Positions 36,499 to 45,616 are shown, numbered from the stretch's first letter. The stretch: DNA of 64,000 bases from Kribbella solani (GCF_014205295.1 NZ_JACHNF010000001.1:6820001-6884000), one strand, 5' to 3'. Translations and numbers: made by a program. The notes: generated from the letters alone by a model not told the origin.

Positions 36499-37760
36499 CG
36501 GAACCAAATCGCCCCGAGGACGAGCTCCCGAGTCAGTCCGGGCATGCGGCTCAGCCCGAGCACGGGCGCGGGCCTCAGCCCGACAGCGAGCTCGGGCGTG
36601 CGGCTCACCCCGAGCACGGGCGCGGGCCTCAGCCCGACAGCGAGCTTGGGCGTGCGGCTCAGCCCGACGGCGGGGTCGGGCGTGGGGCTCCCTCTGAACA
36701 TGGGCTTGGGTGTCCGGCCCGGTTTGATGTGGGGGTTGGGTATTGGGTGGTGGATGATCCGGTGGCGGTGCGGGAGGTGCTGCTGGACCCGGGGACGTTT
36801 CGGCCGGACAACGCGGTGCTGGCGCATACGCCGTTGTCGGTGAAGGCGTTGCGGGTGCTGTCTGGTGCCGGGTTCGCGCTGCCACCCACACTGGCGAACA
36901 ACGCGGGTGAGTCGCACCGCCCGATCCGCGCCGCGGTAGCGCGCTTCTTCAGCCCGGCCCGGGTCGCCGCGGTGGAGCCGCTCGCGCGGGAGCTCACGTC
37001 CGCACGGGTGGATGCGGCAAGAGCACAACTAGCGTACGGAGACCAGGTCGACCTCGTACAGGCGATCGCCGCGGAGCCACCGGCGCTCGTCGTACTGCAC
37101 CTGCTCGGCCTGACCGATGTCGACGTCCCCGCGTTGAAGGCGTGGAGTCTGGACTCACTGGAGCTCTTCTGGGGTCAACCGGATGCGGACCGCCAACTAG
37201 AGCTCGCGCACAGTGCAGCCGAGTTCTACAGCTGGCTCCGGGCGCGTACGAGTGCCGCGCGTACTGCACCTGCTGATGACCTGTTCGGTGCGCTGGTCGG
37301 GTTGGGGCTGACCGACGAAGAGGTGTGCGCGGTCGGGTACTTCCTGTTGATCGCCGGACAGGAGACCACCACGCAGCTGATCTCAACGGCGTTCCAGCGT
37401 CTCATCGAGGCTCCTGGTGAACCGGTTGACGTTGTCGAGGAGGTGCTGCGGGAGAGCTCGTCAGTGCCGACCTGGCGGCGGGTCACTGCCTGTCCGGTCA
37501 CGGTCGGTGGGGCCGAGGTGCCGGCGGGTGCGCCGGTGCTGCTCGGGCTGAGCGGGCATGGCGGTCCGGCTGACCTTGCGTTCGGGATCGGCGTACACCG
37601 CTGCCTGGGCGCCGGGCTGGCGCGGCTGGAGGCGCGGGTCGCGTTGGAATGTGCGCGGGACCTGTTGAGTGGTGTGCGACTGGTCGAAGAACCGCCGATG
37701 ATCGACCTGCTGTCGTTCCGGGCGCCGCGGCGGCTCCTGGTTCGCGCGGCCACGCGTTGA
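36495..37760 (+). CDS. Atypical cytochrome P450 coupled to the biotin genes
   Basis: A 421-residue P450. The I-helix is LLIAGQETTTQ (287-293), the K-helix ExxR is EEVLRES (Glu316, Arg319) and the heme loop is AFGIGVHRCLG with Cys370. Two things are odd. Residues about 15-72 are a Gln/Pro/Gly repeat encoded by 54-bp tandem units, in place of the normal N-terminus. The ExxR-to-Cys distance is only 51 residues because the meander (the usual NRDPxxFPDPdrFD segment) is missing. GTG 36495 overlaps bioD. It could supply a pimeloyl precursor as BioI does in Bacillus, but homology to BioI is not shown. Confidence 0.85.
   Translation: MTEPNRPEDELPSQSGHAAQPEHGRGPQPDSELGRAAHPEHGRGPQPDSELGRAAQPDGGVGRGAPSEHGLGCPARFDVGVGYWVVDDPVAVREVLLDPGTFRPDNAVLAHTPLSVKALRVLSGAGFALPPTLANNAGESHRPIRAAVARFFSPARVAAVEPLARELTSARVDAARAQLAYGDQVDLVQAIAAEPPALVVLHLLGLTDVDVPALKAWSLDSLELFWGQPDADRQLELAHSAAEFYSWLRARTSAARTAPADDLFGALVGLGLTDEEVCAVGYFLLIAGQETTTQLISTAFQRLIEAPGEPVDVVEEVLRESSSVPTWRRVTACPVTVGGAEVPAGAPVLLGLSGHGGPADLAFGIGVHRCLGAGLARLEARVALECARDLLSGVRLVEEPPMIDLLSFRAPRRLLVRAATR
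36546..36653 (+). repeat. 54-bp tandem repeat in the P450 N-terminus
   Basis: Two units (36546-36599, 36600-36653) differ at only a few bases and encode AAQPEHGRGPQPDSELGR and AAHPEHGRGPQPDSELGR. A third diverged unit follows to about 36715. Confidence 0.9.
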
Positions 37761-37796
37761 CGGTTACCGCATTACAGCCTTTCTGACCTGCGGCGA

Positions 37797-37809
37797 TAGG
37801 CTCTGGCCG
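37797..37809 (+). promoter_or_regulatory. Leaderless promoter of guaA
   Basis: TAGGCT (37797-37802) followed by 6 nt and GTG 37809. Confidence 0.5.
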
Positions 37810-39371
37810 TGGCCCAAGGTATTTCGCAGCATGAACTCGTCCTGGTGGTGGACTTCGGCGCGCAGTACGCGCAGCTGATCGCGCGGCGCGTCCGCGAGGC
37901 GAACGTGTACTCCGAGATCGTTCCGCACTCGATGCCGGTCGACGAGATGCTGGCGAAGCGGCCGAAGGCGATCATCCTGTCCGGCGGTCCGCAGTCGGTG
38001 TACGCCGAGGGCGCGCCGCGGGTCGACTCCGGGCTGTTCGAGGCCGGGGTGCCGGCGTTCGGGATCTGCTACGGGTTCCAGGCGATGGCGCAGACGCTCG
38101 GTGGCGACGTACGCCGGACCGGGCTGCGTGAGTTCGGCCGGACGCCGGTCACGGTGAGCGCGGCCGGGACGCTGCTGGCGGACATCCCCGAGGAACTGAA
38201 CGTCTGGATGTCGCACGGTGACGCGGTGCACGCGCCGCCGGCCGGCTTTGCCGTACTGGCCGCGTCCGAGGGCGCGCCGGTGGCGGCCTTCGAGGACCTG
38301 GACCGCAAGCTCGCGGGCGTGCAGTGGCATCCGGAGGTGCTGCACTCCCAGGCCGGGCAGGCGGTCCTGGAGCATTTCCTGTACGAGATCGCCGGCTGTG
38401 CCGGTGACTGGACCACCTCCAACGTGGTCGACGAGCAGGTCGCGCTGATCCGCGAGCAGGTCGGCGACAAGCAGGTGCTGTGCGCGCTGTCCGGCGGGGT
38501 CGACTCCGCGGTCGCGGCGGCCCTGGTGCACAAGGCGATCGGCGACCAGCTCACCTGTGTGTACGTCGACCACGGCCTGCAGCGGGCCGGTGAGTCGGAG
38601 CAGATCGAGAAGGACTTCGTCGCCGCGATCGGGATCCGGCTGGAGGCGATCGACGCCGAGGAGCAGTTCCTGACCGCGTTGGCCGGGGTGACCGATCCGG
38701 AGCAGAAGCGGAAGATCGTCGGCCGGGAGTTCATCCGTACCTTCGAGGCGACCGCGCGCAAGGTGGACGCCGAGCGGCACATCGAGTTCCTGGTGCAGGG
38801 CACGCTGTACCCGGATGTGGTCGAGTCCGGCGGCGGTGCCGGCGCGGCGAACATCAAGTCGCACCACAACGTCGGCGGGCTGCCCGACGACCTGCAGTTC
38901 AGCCTGATCGAGCCGCTGCGGACGCTGTTCAAGGACGAGGTCCGCGAGCTCGGGCTGGCGCTCGGCCTGCCGGAGACGATGGTCTACCGGCACCCGTTCC
39001 CGGGGCCGGGCCTGAGCATCCGGATCATCGGTGAGGTGACCCGTGAGCGGCTGGACATCCTCCGCGCCGCGGACCTGATCGCGCGCACCGAGCTGACAGC
39101 GGCCGGGCTGGACCGCGACATCTGGCAGTTCCCGGTGGTGCTGCTCGCCGACGTCCGCTCGGTCGGCGTCCAGGGCGACGGCCGCACGTACGGGCACCCG
39201 GTCGTCCTCCGCCCGGTGACCAGCGAGGACGCGATGACCGCCGACTGGGCCCGCCTGCCGTACGACGTGATCGAACGCATCTCCACCCGAATCACCAACG
39301 AGGTCGACGAGGTGAACCGAGTAACCCTCGACGTCACCAGCAAGCCCCCGGGCACCATCGAGTGGGAGTGA
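37809..39371 (+). CDS. guaA: GMP synthase (glutamine-hydrolysing)
   Basis: GuaA aminates XMP to GMP. The 520-residue protein has an N-terminal class I glutaminase domain (nucleophile Cys87 in [14 protein letters not shown] with His and Glu) and a PP-loop ATP pyrophosphatase domain ([17 protein letters not shown]). The C-terminal dimerisation domain ends in [20 protein letters not shown] hexamer 6 nt before GTG 37809 suggests leaderless expression. Confidence 0.97.
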   Translation: MAQGISQHELVLVVDFGAQYAQLIARRVREANVYSEIVPHSMPVDEMLAKRPKAIILSGGPQSVYAEGAPRVDSGLFEAGVPAFGICYGFQAMAQTLGGDVRRTGLREFGRTPVTVSAAGTLLADIPEELNVWMSHGDAVHAPPAGFAVLAASEGAPVAAFEDLDRKLAGVQWHPEVLHSQAGQAVLEHFLYEIAGCAGDWTTSNVVDEQVALIREQVGDKQVLCALSGGVDSAVAAALVHKAIGDQLTCVYVDHGLQRAGESEQIEKDFVAAIGIRLEAIDAEEQFLTALAGVTDPEQKRKIVGREFIRTFEATARKVDAERHIEFLVQGTLYPDVVESGGGAGAANIKSHHNVGGLPDDLQFSLIEPLRTLFKDEVRELGLALGLPETMVYRHPFPGPGLSIRIIGEVTRERLDILRAADLIARTELTAAGLDRDIWQFPVVLLADVRSVGVQGDGRTYGHPVVLRPVTSEDAMTADWARLPYDVIERISTRITNEVDEVNRVTLDVTSKPPGTIEWE

Positions 39372-39462
39372 TCCCGCGCCCGGGGTGAACCGGGTGGTTG
39401 GTACTCTTCGGAGAGTTGCTCTTCGGCCACGGCGGGTGACTACCTCGGGGGAGGGGATCGTG

Positions 39463-40440
39463 GTGTACCGCATTCATTTCGACTGTGCGGATCTGGCCCG
39501 GACGACGATCGCGCAGCGGCCGGACCCGTTGTGGGAGGTACTGCTCGGCCTGCACGTGCTGCAGGGCGACGAGGAGCCGGAGGTCTACGGGCCCTGGCGG
39601 GAGCGGGTACGGGGCCGGCTGACCGTTCCGGAGCGGGAACTGATCGCGCTGGCTCCACCGGTGGGGTACTCACCGGACTTCCTCACGCCACGTGCGGCGG
39701 GGGAGGGGCTCGAGGCCGGACTGACGGCGGTCGCGGCGACACCGGCCGGCCAGTTGATATCGGAGCTCCGCCGGCTGTCGGACAGTGTCCGCCTGCCGAA
39801 CTGGACGCGCCGGCTCGCGTCCGGTGACACCGGAGTGATGACCCGGCTCGTCCACGGGCTGCGGTCGTTCCACCGGACCAAGATCGCGCCGCAGCTGCCG
39901 ATGATCTCGACCGCGATCGAGCCGGCCGTCGCGCAGCACAACAGCATTGTCGCGAACGACGGGTTCGAGTCGCTGATCCCGCAGCTGCACGGGTCGCTCG
40001 GCTGGGCGGCTCCGGTGTTGTCAGTGGACATGCCACACGTCAACCGCGACCTGTACCTGAACGGCCGTGGGCTTCGCCTGGTGCCGTCGTTCTTCTGCTG
40101 GAAGTACCCGATGATGCTGCTCGACCCGACCTTGCCACCGGTGCTGGTGTACCCGGTCAAGCACGATCCGGCGCCGGTTGTCGTACGTCGCCCGGACCGT
40201 GATCGCGCGGTGGCAGTGCTGTTGGGGCGGACACGGGCACAGGTGCTGACGTGTATCTCGGATGGTGCCTGTTCGACCAGTGAGCTGGCTGCCCGGACGG
40301 GGATCTCGCCTGCTTCGGCCAGTGAGCATGCACGGGTGCTGCATGACACCGGGCTGGTTACTACGCACCGGGTTGGCAGTTCGGTGCGGCACACGTTGAA
40401 CCGGGTGGGCGCGGAGGTGCTTGCGGGTGCTCGTACCTAG
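39463..40440 (+). CDS. ArsR-type winged-helix regulator with N-terminal DUF5937-like region
   Basis: A 325-residue protein. The C-terminal 75 residues form a winged helix (LLGRTRAQVLTCISDGACSTSELAARTGISPASASEHARVLHDTGLVTTHRVGSSVRHTL). The long N-terminal region (starting YRIHFDCADLARTTIA, with LGLHVLQG) is typical of streptomycete-type ArsR-like proteins of unknown ligand. Two adjacent GTGs occur (39460, 39463); GAGGGG spacing favours 39463. The imperfect palindrome ACTCTTCGGAGAGT just upstream (39402-39415) could be its own site. Confidence 0.78.
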   Translation: MYRIHFDCADLARTTIAQRPDPLWEVLLGLHVLQGDEEPEVYGPWRERVRGRLTVPERELIALAPPVGYSPDFLTPRAAGEGLEAGLTAVAATPAGQLISELRRLSDSVRLPNWTRRLASGDTGVMTRLVHGLRSFHRTKIAPQLPMISTAIEPAVAQHNSIVANDGFESLIPQLHGSLGWAAPVLSVDMPHVNRDLYLNGRGLRLVPSFFCWKYPMMLLDPTLPPVLVYPVKHDPAPVVVRRPDRDRAVAVLLGRTRAQVLTCISDGACSTSELAARTGISPASASEHARVLHDTGLVTTHRVGSSVRHTLNRVGAEVLAGART

Positions 40441-41213
40441 CCTGTCTGGGCCTGGATGCCGTCGAGCAGGCGGTCCAGGCCGTAGCGGTACGACTCCGAT
40501 GCGGCTTCCTGTGTAGTGGACTGGTAGCCCTTCGCGTTCCAGATCGTCGTCATCGCGGGGTGCCGTTCGACGTCGAAGTACGTCTCCCACAGGTCGTTCC
40601 GCTCGTGCCACCAGGCGTCGTTCGCCTGGCCGGTGGTGCGTTCGATCAGCCTGCTCTCGGCTTCGAGGCCGGCGGCGGAGTCGATGTACGTGGTGATCGC
40701 GAGCGCCGCCGTATTCGTCTCGGCGGCACTCAGGCCGAGTACGAGCATCGCCGCCAGCAGGTACTCACGGGCAGCCAGCATGGCCGGGCCGACCGGCGGG
40801 CGGATCGTGGAGATCTGCGACAACCACAGATGCCGCTGGAACATCGCGCGGGTCTGCCCGGAGTAGATCTCGATCTGTTCGCGCCAGTCGTCCGGCCGCT
40901 CGCCCGGACCGGGGAGCTCACGCTCGCTCATCACCTGGTCGACCATCAGGTCGAGCAGTTCCTCCTTGGAGGGTACGTACGTGTAGAGCGTCATCGTGCC
41001 GACGCCGAGTTCCTTCGCGACGCCGCCCATCGAGGCAGCGGTCAGCCCGTGCTCGTCGGCCAGCCGGATGGCGGTCAGTACCACGTCGTCCAGGTCGAGC
41101 GACGGCCGCCGCCCGGCGCCGCGCTTCCGGTTCGGTTCGGCCGGGCGGTGGTTGCGCCACAGCAGCGCCAGCGTCCTGTCCGGCTGCCCCGCGCCGCTCT
41201 GCTGCTTGTTCAC
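40437..41213 (-). CDS. TetR-family repressor
   Basis: A 258-residue regulator. The HTH is LTAASMGGVAKELGVGTMTLYTYVPSKEELLDLMVDQV (about residues 50-88). The C-terminal TetR_C ligand domain follows from about 110. The GTG at 41213 follows a Pro-encoding stretch without a strong ribosome-binding site. It diverges from the NmrA-like gene across a 70-bp gap that carries a near-perfect 31-bp palindrome, so it should repress both genes until it binds a ligand. Its stop overlaps the end of the ArsR-like gene on the other strand. Confidence 0.87.
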   Translation of the reverse strand: MNKQQSGAGQPDRTLALLWRNHRPAEPNRKRGAGRRPSLDLDDVVLTAIRLADEHGLTAASMGGVAKELGVGTMTLYTYVPSKEELLDLMVDQVMSERELPGPGERPDDWREQIEIYSGQTRAMFQRHLWLSQISTIRPPVGPAMLAAREYLLAAMLVLGLSAAETNTAALAITTYIDSAAGLEAESRLIERTTGQANDAWWHERNDLWETYFDVERHPAMTTIWNAKGYQSTTQEAASESYRYGLDRLLDGIQAQTG

Positions 41214-41234
41214 AGGGCAACGATAGGCGCTGGG

Positions 41235-41265
41235 TCGAATTCTCGTATACCATACGAGAATTCGA
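41235..41265. promoter_or_regulatory. 31-bp palindromic operator between tetR and the NmrA-like gene
   Basis: TCGAATTCTCGTAT (41235-41248), ACC, ATACGAGAATTCGA (41252-41265): both 14-nt arms match perfectly. -10-like TATACC/TATGGT sequences lie inside on both strands. AAGGAGAG and the ATG of the NmrA-like gene follow. Confidence 0.85.
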
Positions 41266-41283
41266 TCGGAAGGAGAGAACGGC

Positions 41284-42117
41284 ATGACGATCTTGGTGAC
41301 GGGCGCGACCGGGAGCGTGGGGCGACTGCTGGTGGACGAGCTGGTGGCCGCGGGCGCGCCGGTGCGGGCGCTCACCAACAATCCGGCCAAGGCGGCGCTA
41401 CCGGCCGGCGTCGAGGTCGCGCGGGGGTACCTGGGGAAGCCCGCGACCTTGCCGGCCGCGCTGGCCGGAGTGGACACCGTGTACCTCGCGCCACTGCCGG
41501 CGTACGTCGAGGAGTTCGCCAGGTGCGCGCGGGAGGCCGGCGTACGGCGGGTGGTCGTGCTGTCCGGTGAGCCGGCCGACTACGAGGCGCAGGGTGATCC
41601 GTCGACCTGGCACTACCACCGGATCGAACGGGCGATCGAGGCGGCCGGATTCGACTGGACGTTCCTCCGGCCCGGGCAGTTCATGAACAACACCTTGGAC
41701 TGGGCGGAGTCGATCAAGAAGGAGGGCGTGGTCCGGGCGCCGTACGCCGGGGCGGTGCAAACGCCGATCGATCTCGGTGACATCGCGGCGGTGGCGCGGG
41801 TGGTCTTGCTGTCGGAGGAGTTCGGCAAGCAGAAGGTGGCGATGAGCGGCCCGGAGGCGATCACGCAGCCGGAGGAGGTCGCGTACATCGCGGCGGCGAT
41901 CGGCCGGGAGGTGCGCTTCGAGGAACAGACGCCCGCCGAGTACTTGGATCAACTGGCACCCGTGATCGGCCTGGAGACCGCGCAGTGGTTGCTGGACGGC
42001 TTCCGGATGATGTCCGAGTACCACCTGAAGCCGGAGTCGACGGTCGCCGACCTGACCGGGCGGCCGGCGGTCACGTATCGGGAGTGGGCGGTCGCGAACG
42101 CGGACGTCTTCCGATGA
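41284..42117 (+). CDS. NmrA-like NAD(P)-binding oxidoreductase
   Basis: A 277-residue atypical short-chain dehydrogenase. ILVTGATGSVGRLLVDELVAAG is the dinucleotide motif; WTFLRPGQFMNNTLDWA and TPIDLGDIAAVA are typical of the NmrA/HSCARG/YwnB group. Such proteins act as redox sensors or quinone/NADPH reductases. It is probably controlled by the divergent TetR protein through the palindrome directly upstream. Confidence 0.85.
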   Translation: MTILVTGATGSVGRLLVDELVAAGAPVRALTNNPAKAALPAGVEVARGYLGKPATLPAALAGVDTVYLAPLPAYVEEFARCAREAGVRRVVVLSGEPADYEAQGDPSTWHYHRIERAIEAAGFDWTFLRPGQFMNNTLDWAESIKKEGVVRAPYAGAVQTPIDLGDIAAVARVVLLSEEFGKQKVAMSGPEAITQPEEVAYIAAAIGREVRFEEQTPAEYLDQLAPVIGLETAQWLLDGFRMMSEYHLKPESTVADLTGRPAVTYREWAVANADVFR

Positions 42118-42130
42118 GCTTGCATCTTAT

Positions 42131-42146
42131 CTGAACATGTGTTCGA
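42131..42146 (+). promoter_or_regulatory. LexA (SOS) box of the radical SAM gene
   Basis: CTGAACATGTGTTCGA matches the actinobacterial box TCGAAC-N4-GTTCGA at 14 of 16 positions, with the core GAAC-N4-GTTC perfect. It overlaps the expected -10 (GACTGT, 42145-42150) 10 nt before the ATG. Confidence 0.75.
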
Positions 42147-42155
42147 CTGTGCGGT

Positions 42156-43184
42156 ATGAGGTGGGCCGGGCAGCGGATCGATGTGGAGGCGCCCGATGCG
42201 CTGCCCGGCCTCGGCTCGATCGCGGGGCTGGTGCGGTCGGTGACCACTCCGGAGTTCCAGGGCGTCACGTTCCATGAAGTGCTGGCGCGGTCGGCGCTGA
42301 ACTCGGTGCCCGGCGCGGCGGCGCTGCCGTTCAGTTGGACGGTCAATCCGTACCGTGGCTGCACGCACGCCTGCCGGTACTGCTTCGCCCGGCCGACGCA
42401 CAAGTACCTGGAACTCGACACCGGGCAGGACTTCGACCGGCAGATCGTCGTGAAGACCAACGTGGCCGAGGTTCTGCGCCGGGAGCTCGCCCGGCCGTCC
42501 TGGTCGCACGAACCAGTTGCCCTCGGCACCAATGCCGATCCGTATCAGCGCGCCGAAGGCCGGTACCGGCTGATGCCCGGCATCATCGACGCGCTCGCCT
42601 CGTCCGGTACGCCACTGTCCATCCTGACCAAAGGAACCTTGCTCCGCCGCGACCTCGGGCTGTTGTCCGCCGCCGCTTCACAGGTGCCGGTGGGGATCGC
42701 TATGTCGCTGGCCTTGGGCGACGACGAACTACGCCGAAGCCTCGAGCCGGGCGTACCTTCGGTCCGCGGCCGCCTCGACCTGATCCGCGCGATCCGCGCC
42801 GCCGGTCTCCCGTGCGGCGTGATGGTTGCTCCCGTCCTTCCGTGGCTCACCGACTCCACCGATCAGCTGGATAACCTCTTCACCCAGCTGGCCGAAGCGG
42901 GCGCCACCGGCGTCACCACGCTCCTCCTCCACCTGCGTCCCGGCGTCAAGGACTGGTTCATGCAGTGGCTGGCCCGCGACCACCCGGAGCTGGTCGCCCG
43001 CTACGAATCCCTCTACGCCCGCGGCTCCTACGCCGCCCCCAGCTTCCGCAAGGCCTTCGAAGCCAAGGTCCGCCCGCTACGAGCCAAGCATGGCTTCGCC
43101 GGCGCCGCGTCCCACCGCCCCGAGCCGATCGCCGGGATGCATGTCACCACCCAGCCGCAGGCGGTGCAGCAATCCCTGTTCTAG
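42156..43184 (+). CDS. Radical SAM protein, Rv2578c/SplB-like
   Basis: A 342-residue radical SAM protein. The cluster motif YRGCTHACRYCFARPTHKYL has Cys69, Cys73 and Cys76. PVALGTNADPYQRAEGRYRL and SILTKGTLLRRDLGLL are family blocks shared with spore-photoproduct-lyase-like proteins. The M. tuberculosis relative Rv2578c has been annotated as a SplB-like DNA-repair protein. Here a perfect GAAC-N4-GTTC LexA core overlaps the promoter, supporting a DNA-damage role. No signal peptide. Confidence 0.88.
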   Translation: MRWAGQRIDVEAPDALPGLGSIAGLVRSVTTPEFQGVTFHEVLARSALNSVPGAAALPFSWTVNPYRGCTHACRYCFARPTHKYLELDTGQDFDRQIVVKTNVAEVLRRELARPSWSHEPVALGTNADPYQRAEGRYRLMPGIIDALASSGTPLSILTKGTLLRRDLGLLSAAASQVPVGIAMSLALGDDELRRSLEPGVPSVRGRLDLIRAIRAAGLPCGVMVAPVLPWLTDSTDQLDNLFTQLAEAGATGVTTLLLHLRPGVKDWFMQWLARDHPELVARYESLYARGSYAAPSFRKAFEAKVRPLRAKHGFAGAASHRPEPIAGMHVTTQPQAVQQSLF

Positions 43185-43224
43185 GAAACAGGGAGGAAAC
43201 GCCCGTCGCGCTGAGATCAGCGGT

Positions 43225-44747
43225 GTGAAAAAGCGAACCCAGCTGACCGCCCTGGCCGCGTCGCTGGCGGTGATCGGCGGCTCGGTGACCGCCGTGAGCG
43301 CCAGCGTGGTCTCCGCCGTCACCTGGAAGTCCTGTCCTGCGTACTCGGACGAGGTGGCCCGGAGTCTGGGGGTGACGCCCGAGCAACTCGCCACCTTCCG
43401 CACTCTGATGGACCGGCTGCAGTGCGGGACGGTCCGCGTGCCGCTGAACTACGCGGATCCCGGCGGACGGATGATCGACGTCGCGGTGACCCGGCTGCCG
43501 GCCACTGACCGCAAGCACCGGCAGGGCAGCGTTGCCGTGCTGCCAGGTGGGCCGGGCGGCAGCGGGTACCTGGACCCGATCTTGCGCGTGGTGTTGCGGA
43601 ACGACGAGTTCGCCAAGCTCAACCGTCAGTACGACGTGATCGGGTTCGACCCGCGGGGCGTCGGCTCCAGCACCAAGGTCGCCTGCGCGCCCGGTCCGAT
43701 GGGTCCGACGCGGCCGGGCCCGTTGACGAAGGCCGCGGCGAAGCAGATCTACGACGCGCAGGTCACCGCGAACCAGCGGTGCTCGACCTCCGATCCGGCG
43801 TTTCTCGGGCAGCTCACGACCCAGAACGTGGCGCGGGATGTCGACCGGGTGCGGTCCGCGCTGGGGATTCGTGCGCTCAACCTGATCGGGTTGTCCTGGG
43901 GACGTATCTGGGGATCGTCTACCGCAGTACCTTCCCGGCCCACACCGGGCGGGTCTTCCTGGACAGCCCGGCGCCGCCGTGGACCGAGCTGGACCGGCAC
44001 ATCCTGGAGAGTGCCGCGGCCCAGGAACGCAACTTCGCCCGGATGGCGGCCTGGCTCGCCCGCCACGACGCGACGTACCACCTGGGCAGTACCGCGCGGA
44101 AGGTACGCGCCGAGGTCCTCCGGCTCGTCCGCGCGTACGACCGGAACCCGAAGACTTACAGCGATTTCCCGTCGCCGATCGACGGCTCCACCATCGCCGA
44201 CCTGGCCGGCCGCGCCGGCACGGACTGGCCCCGGGCGGGTCAGGCCCTGAACGAGCTGCGGACGGCTACCGGCTCGACCGTGCCGCCGACCGTCAAGGAC
44301 CTGTTCGGCGCCCGCCGACCGGCCCCCGGAACCCCCGAAGCGACGAACTTCACCATGAACTGGGCCGTCAGCTGCAACGAGGACGGCAGCCGGTCCAGCT
44401 TCGAGGCGAGCTGGCGTGACTACCAGCAGCTCCAGAAAACGAGCCCGGTCACCGGCCGGAGGTGGGGACCCCCGGCCCGCTGCGCCGGTTGGTCGCTGCC
44501 CGTCCAGCACCCCACGCTCCGGCACTCCGACGGCTCCCTCATCCTGGCCGCCCACCTGTACGAGAACATGTCGGTCTACGCCTGGGCGCTGGAAACGCGG
44601 AAAGCCGTCGGCGGCACCGTCTACACGATCCCCGACGACGCTCATGTCGCGACGACCAAGGTCCCGCGGTGCGCCGCGGAAGTGGTTACCTACTTCGTAT
44701 CCGGTGCTCGTCCCCGACCCTGCCCGGGGCTTCAACCGCCGGCCTGA
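43225..44747 (+). pseudogene. Secreted TAP-like alpha/beta-hydrolase with a frameshift at the active site
   Basis: The first frame (GTG 43225) encodes a signal peptide (KKRTQLTALAASLAVIGGSV) and the S33/tripeptidyl-peptidase-like N-terminus up to LIGLSWG. The second frame then continues TYLGIVYRSTFPAHTGRVFLDSP to the TAP-like C-terminus (DDAHVATTKVPRC). At 43897-43904 the DNA reads TGG GG ACG, so one base is missing from the glycine codon of GLSWG-T, directly behind the nucleophile serine. Either the gene is freshly broken or the read has an error. The rest is well preserved. Confidence 0.85.
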
Positions 44748-44793
44748 CAAGCCGCCCAGCCTGACAAGCCCGCCCAGCCTGACAAGCTCGCCC
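44742..44793 (+). repeat. Three copies of GCCTGACAAGC at the end of the TAP-like gene
   Basis: Copies at 44742, 44759 and 44777, spaced 17-18 nt apart, between the convergent TAP-like pseudogene and map. Confidence 0.7.
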
Positions 44794-44806
44794 GGCCCTC
44801 GGATCG

Positions 44807-45574
44807 TCACTGCGAGGTGAGGATTCGCGGGCCTTCCGGGGTGATGGCGACGGTGTGTTCGGCGTGGGCGCCGCGGGTGTGGTCGGTGGAGCGGAGGGTC
44901 CAGCCGTCGGGGTCGATGCGGTAGGCGGAGCTGGGGCCGGTCCAGAACCAGGGCTCGATGGCGAAGACGTGGCCGGCGCGGAGCTTGAGGCCGCGGCCGG
45001 CGCGACCGCCGTTGGCCAGGTGCGGCTCCTCGTGCATCCGGCGGCCGATGCCGTGCCCGCCGAAGTCGAGGTTGGTCCCGAGGCCGGCGTCCTTGCCGAT
45101 CCGGCCGATCGCGGCGCCGATGTCGGTGATCCGGCCGCCGTCGACCGCGGCCGCGATACCGGCGGCGAGGGCTCGCTCGGTGGTCGCGATCAGATCCAGG
45201 TCCTCGGCCCGCGGTGTACCGACGCAGAAGCTCGTCGCCGCGTCCGCGCACCAGCCGTCGACCGACGCGCCACAATCCACGTTGAGCAGATCGCCGTCCT
45301 GCAGCCGAAGATCCGATGGCAACCCGTGCAGCACGGCGTCGTTCACCGACGTACAGATCACGCCACTGAACGGCGCCGGCGCGAACCCGGGCTGGTACCC
45401 GTCGAAGGTCGAAACCGCGCCGGCCGAGCGCAGCACCTCCCGCGCGACCTCGTCGAGCTCGCGCAACGAGACGCCGACCGAGGCCGCCTTCCGCACCGCC
45501 GCCAGCGCGTCGGCGACCACCCGCCCGGCGGCCCGCATCTGCTCGATCTGCGCGGGTGTCTTCAGCTCGACCAT
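44807..45574 (-). CDS. map: Type I methionine aminopeptidase
   Basis: Removes the initiator methionine from nascent proteins. The 255-residue pita-bread enzyme has metal ligands Asp100 (LLNVDCGA), Asp111 (WCADAATSF), His in FGGHGIGRRMHEEP, Glu in FAIEPWF and Glu near the C-terminus (AEHTVAI). ATG 45574 was chosen over the upstream in-frame ATG at 45670 because MVELKTPAQIEQMR is the family start and AGGAG/GAGG precede it. A 24-bp imperfect palindrome lies 19 bp upstream. Confidence 0.93.
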   Translation of the reverse strand: MVELKTPAQIEQMRAAGRVVADALAAVRKAASVGVSLRELDEVAREVLRSAGAVSTFDGYQPGFAPAPFSGVICTSVNDAVLHGLPSDLRLQDGDLLNVDCGASVDGWCADAATSFCVGTPRAEDLDLIATTERALAAGIAAAVDGGRITDIGAAIGRIGKDAGLGTNLDFGGHGIGRRMHEEPHLANGGRAGRGLKLRAGHVFAIEPWFWTGPSSAYRIDPDGWTLRSTDHTRGAHAEHTVAITPEGPRILTSQ

Positions 45575-45592
45575 GATGTCCTCGACTCCTGG

Positions 45593-45616
45593 GATAGTTA
45601 TACCGGTACTTCTATC
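45593..45616 (-). promoter_or_regulatory. Imperfect 24-bp palindrome at the map promoter
   Basis: GATAGTTATACC and GGTACTTCTATC are 9/12 complementary around a central CCGG. TATAAC on the minus strand would serve as a -10 for map. It may be an operator; the regulator is unknown. Confidence 0.4.

Noticed and set aside
43208-43222. CTGAGA-like sequence suggesting a TPP riboswitch
   Set aside because: A single short word without the surrounding Thi-box structure, and the downstream gene is a hydrolase with no thiamine link.
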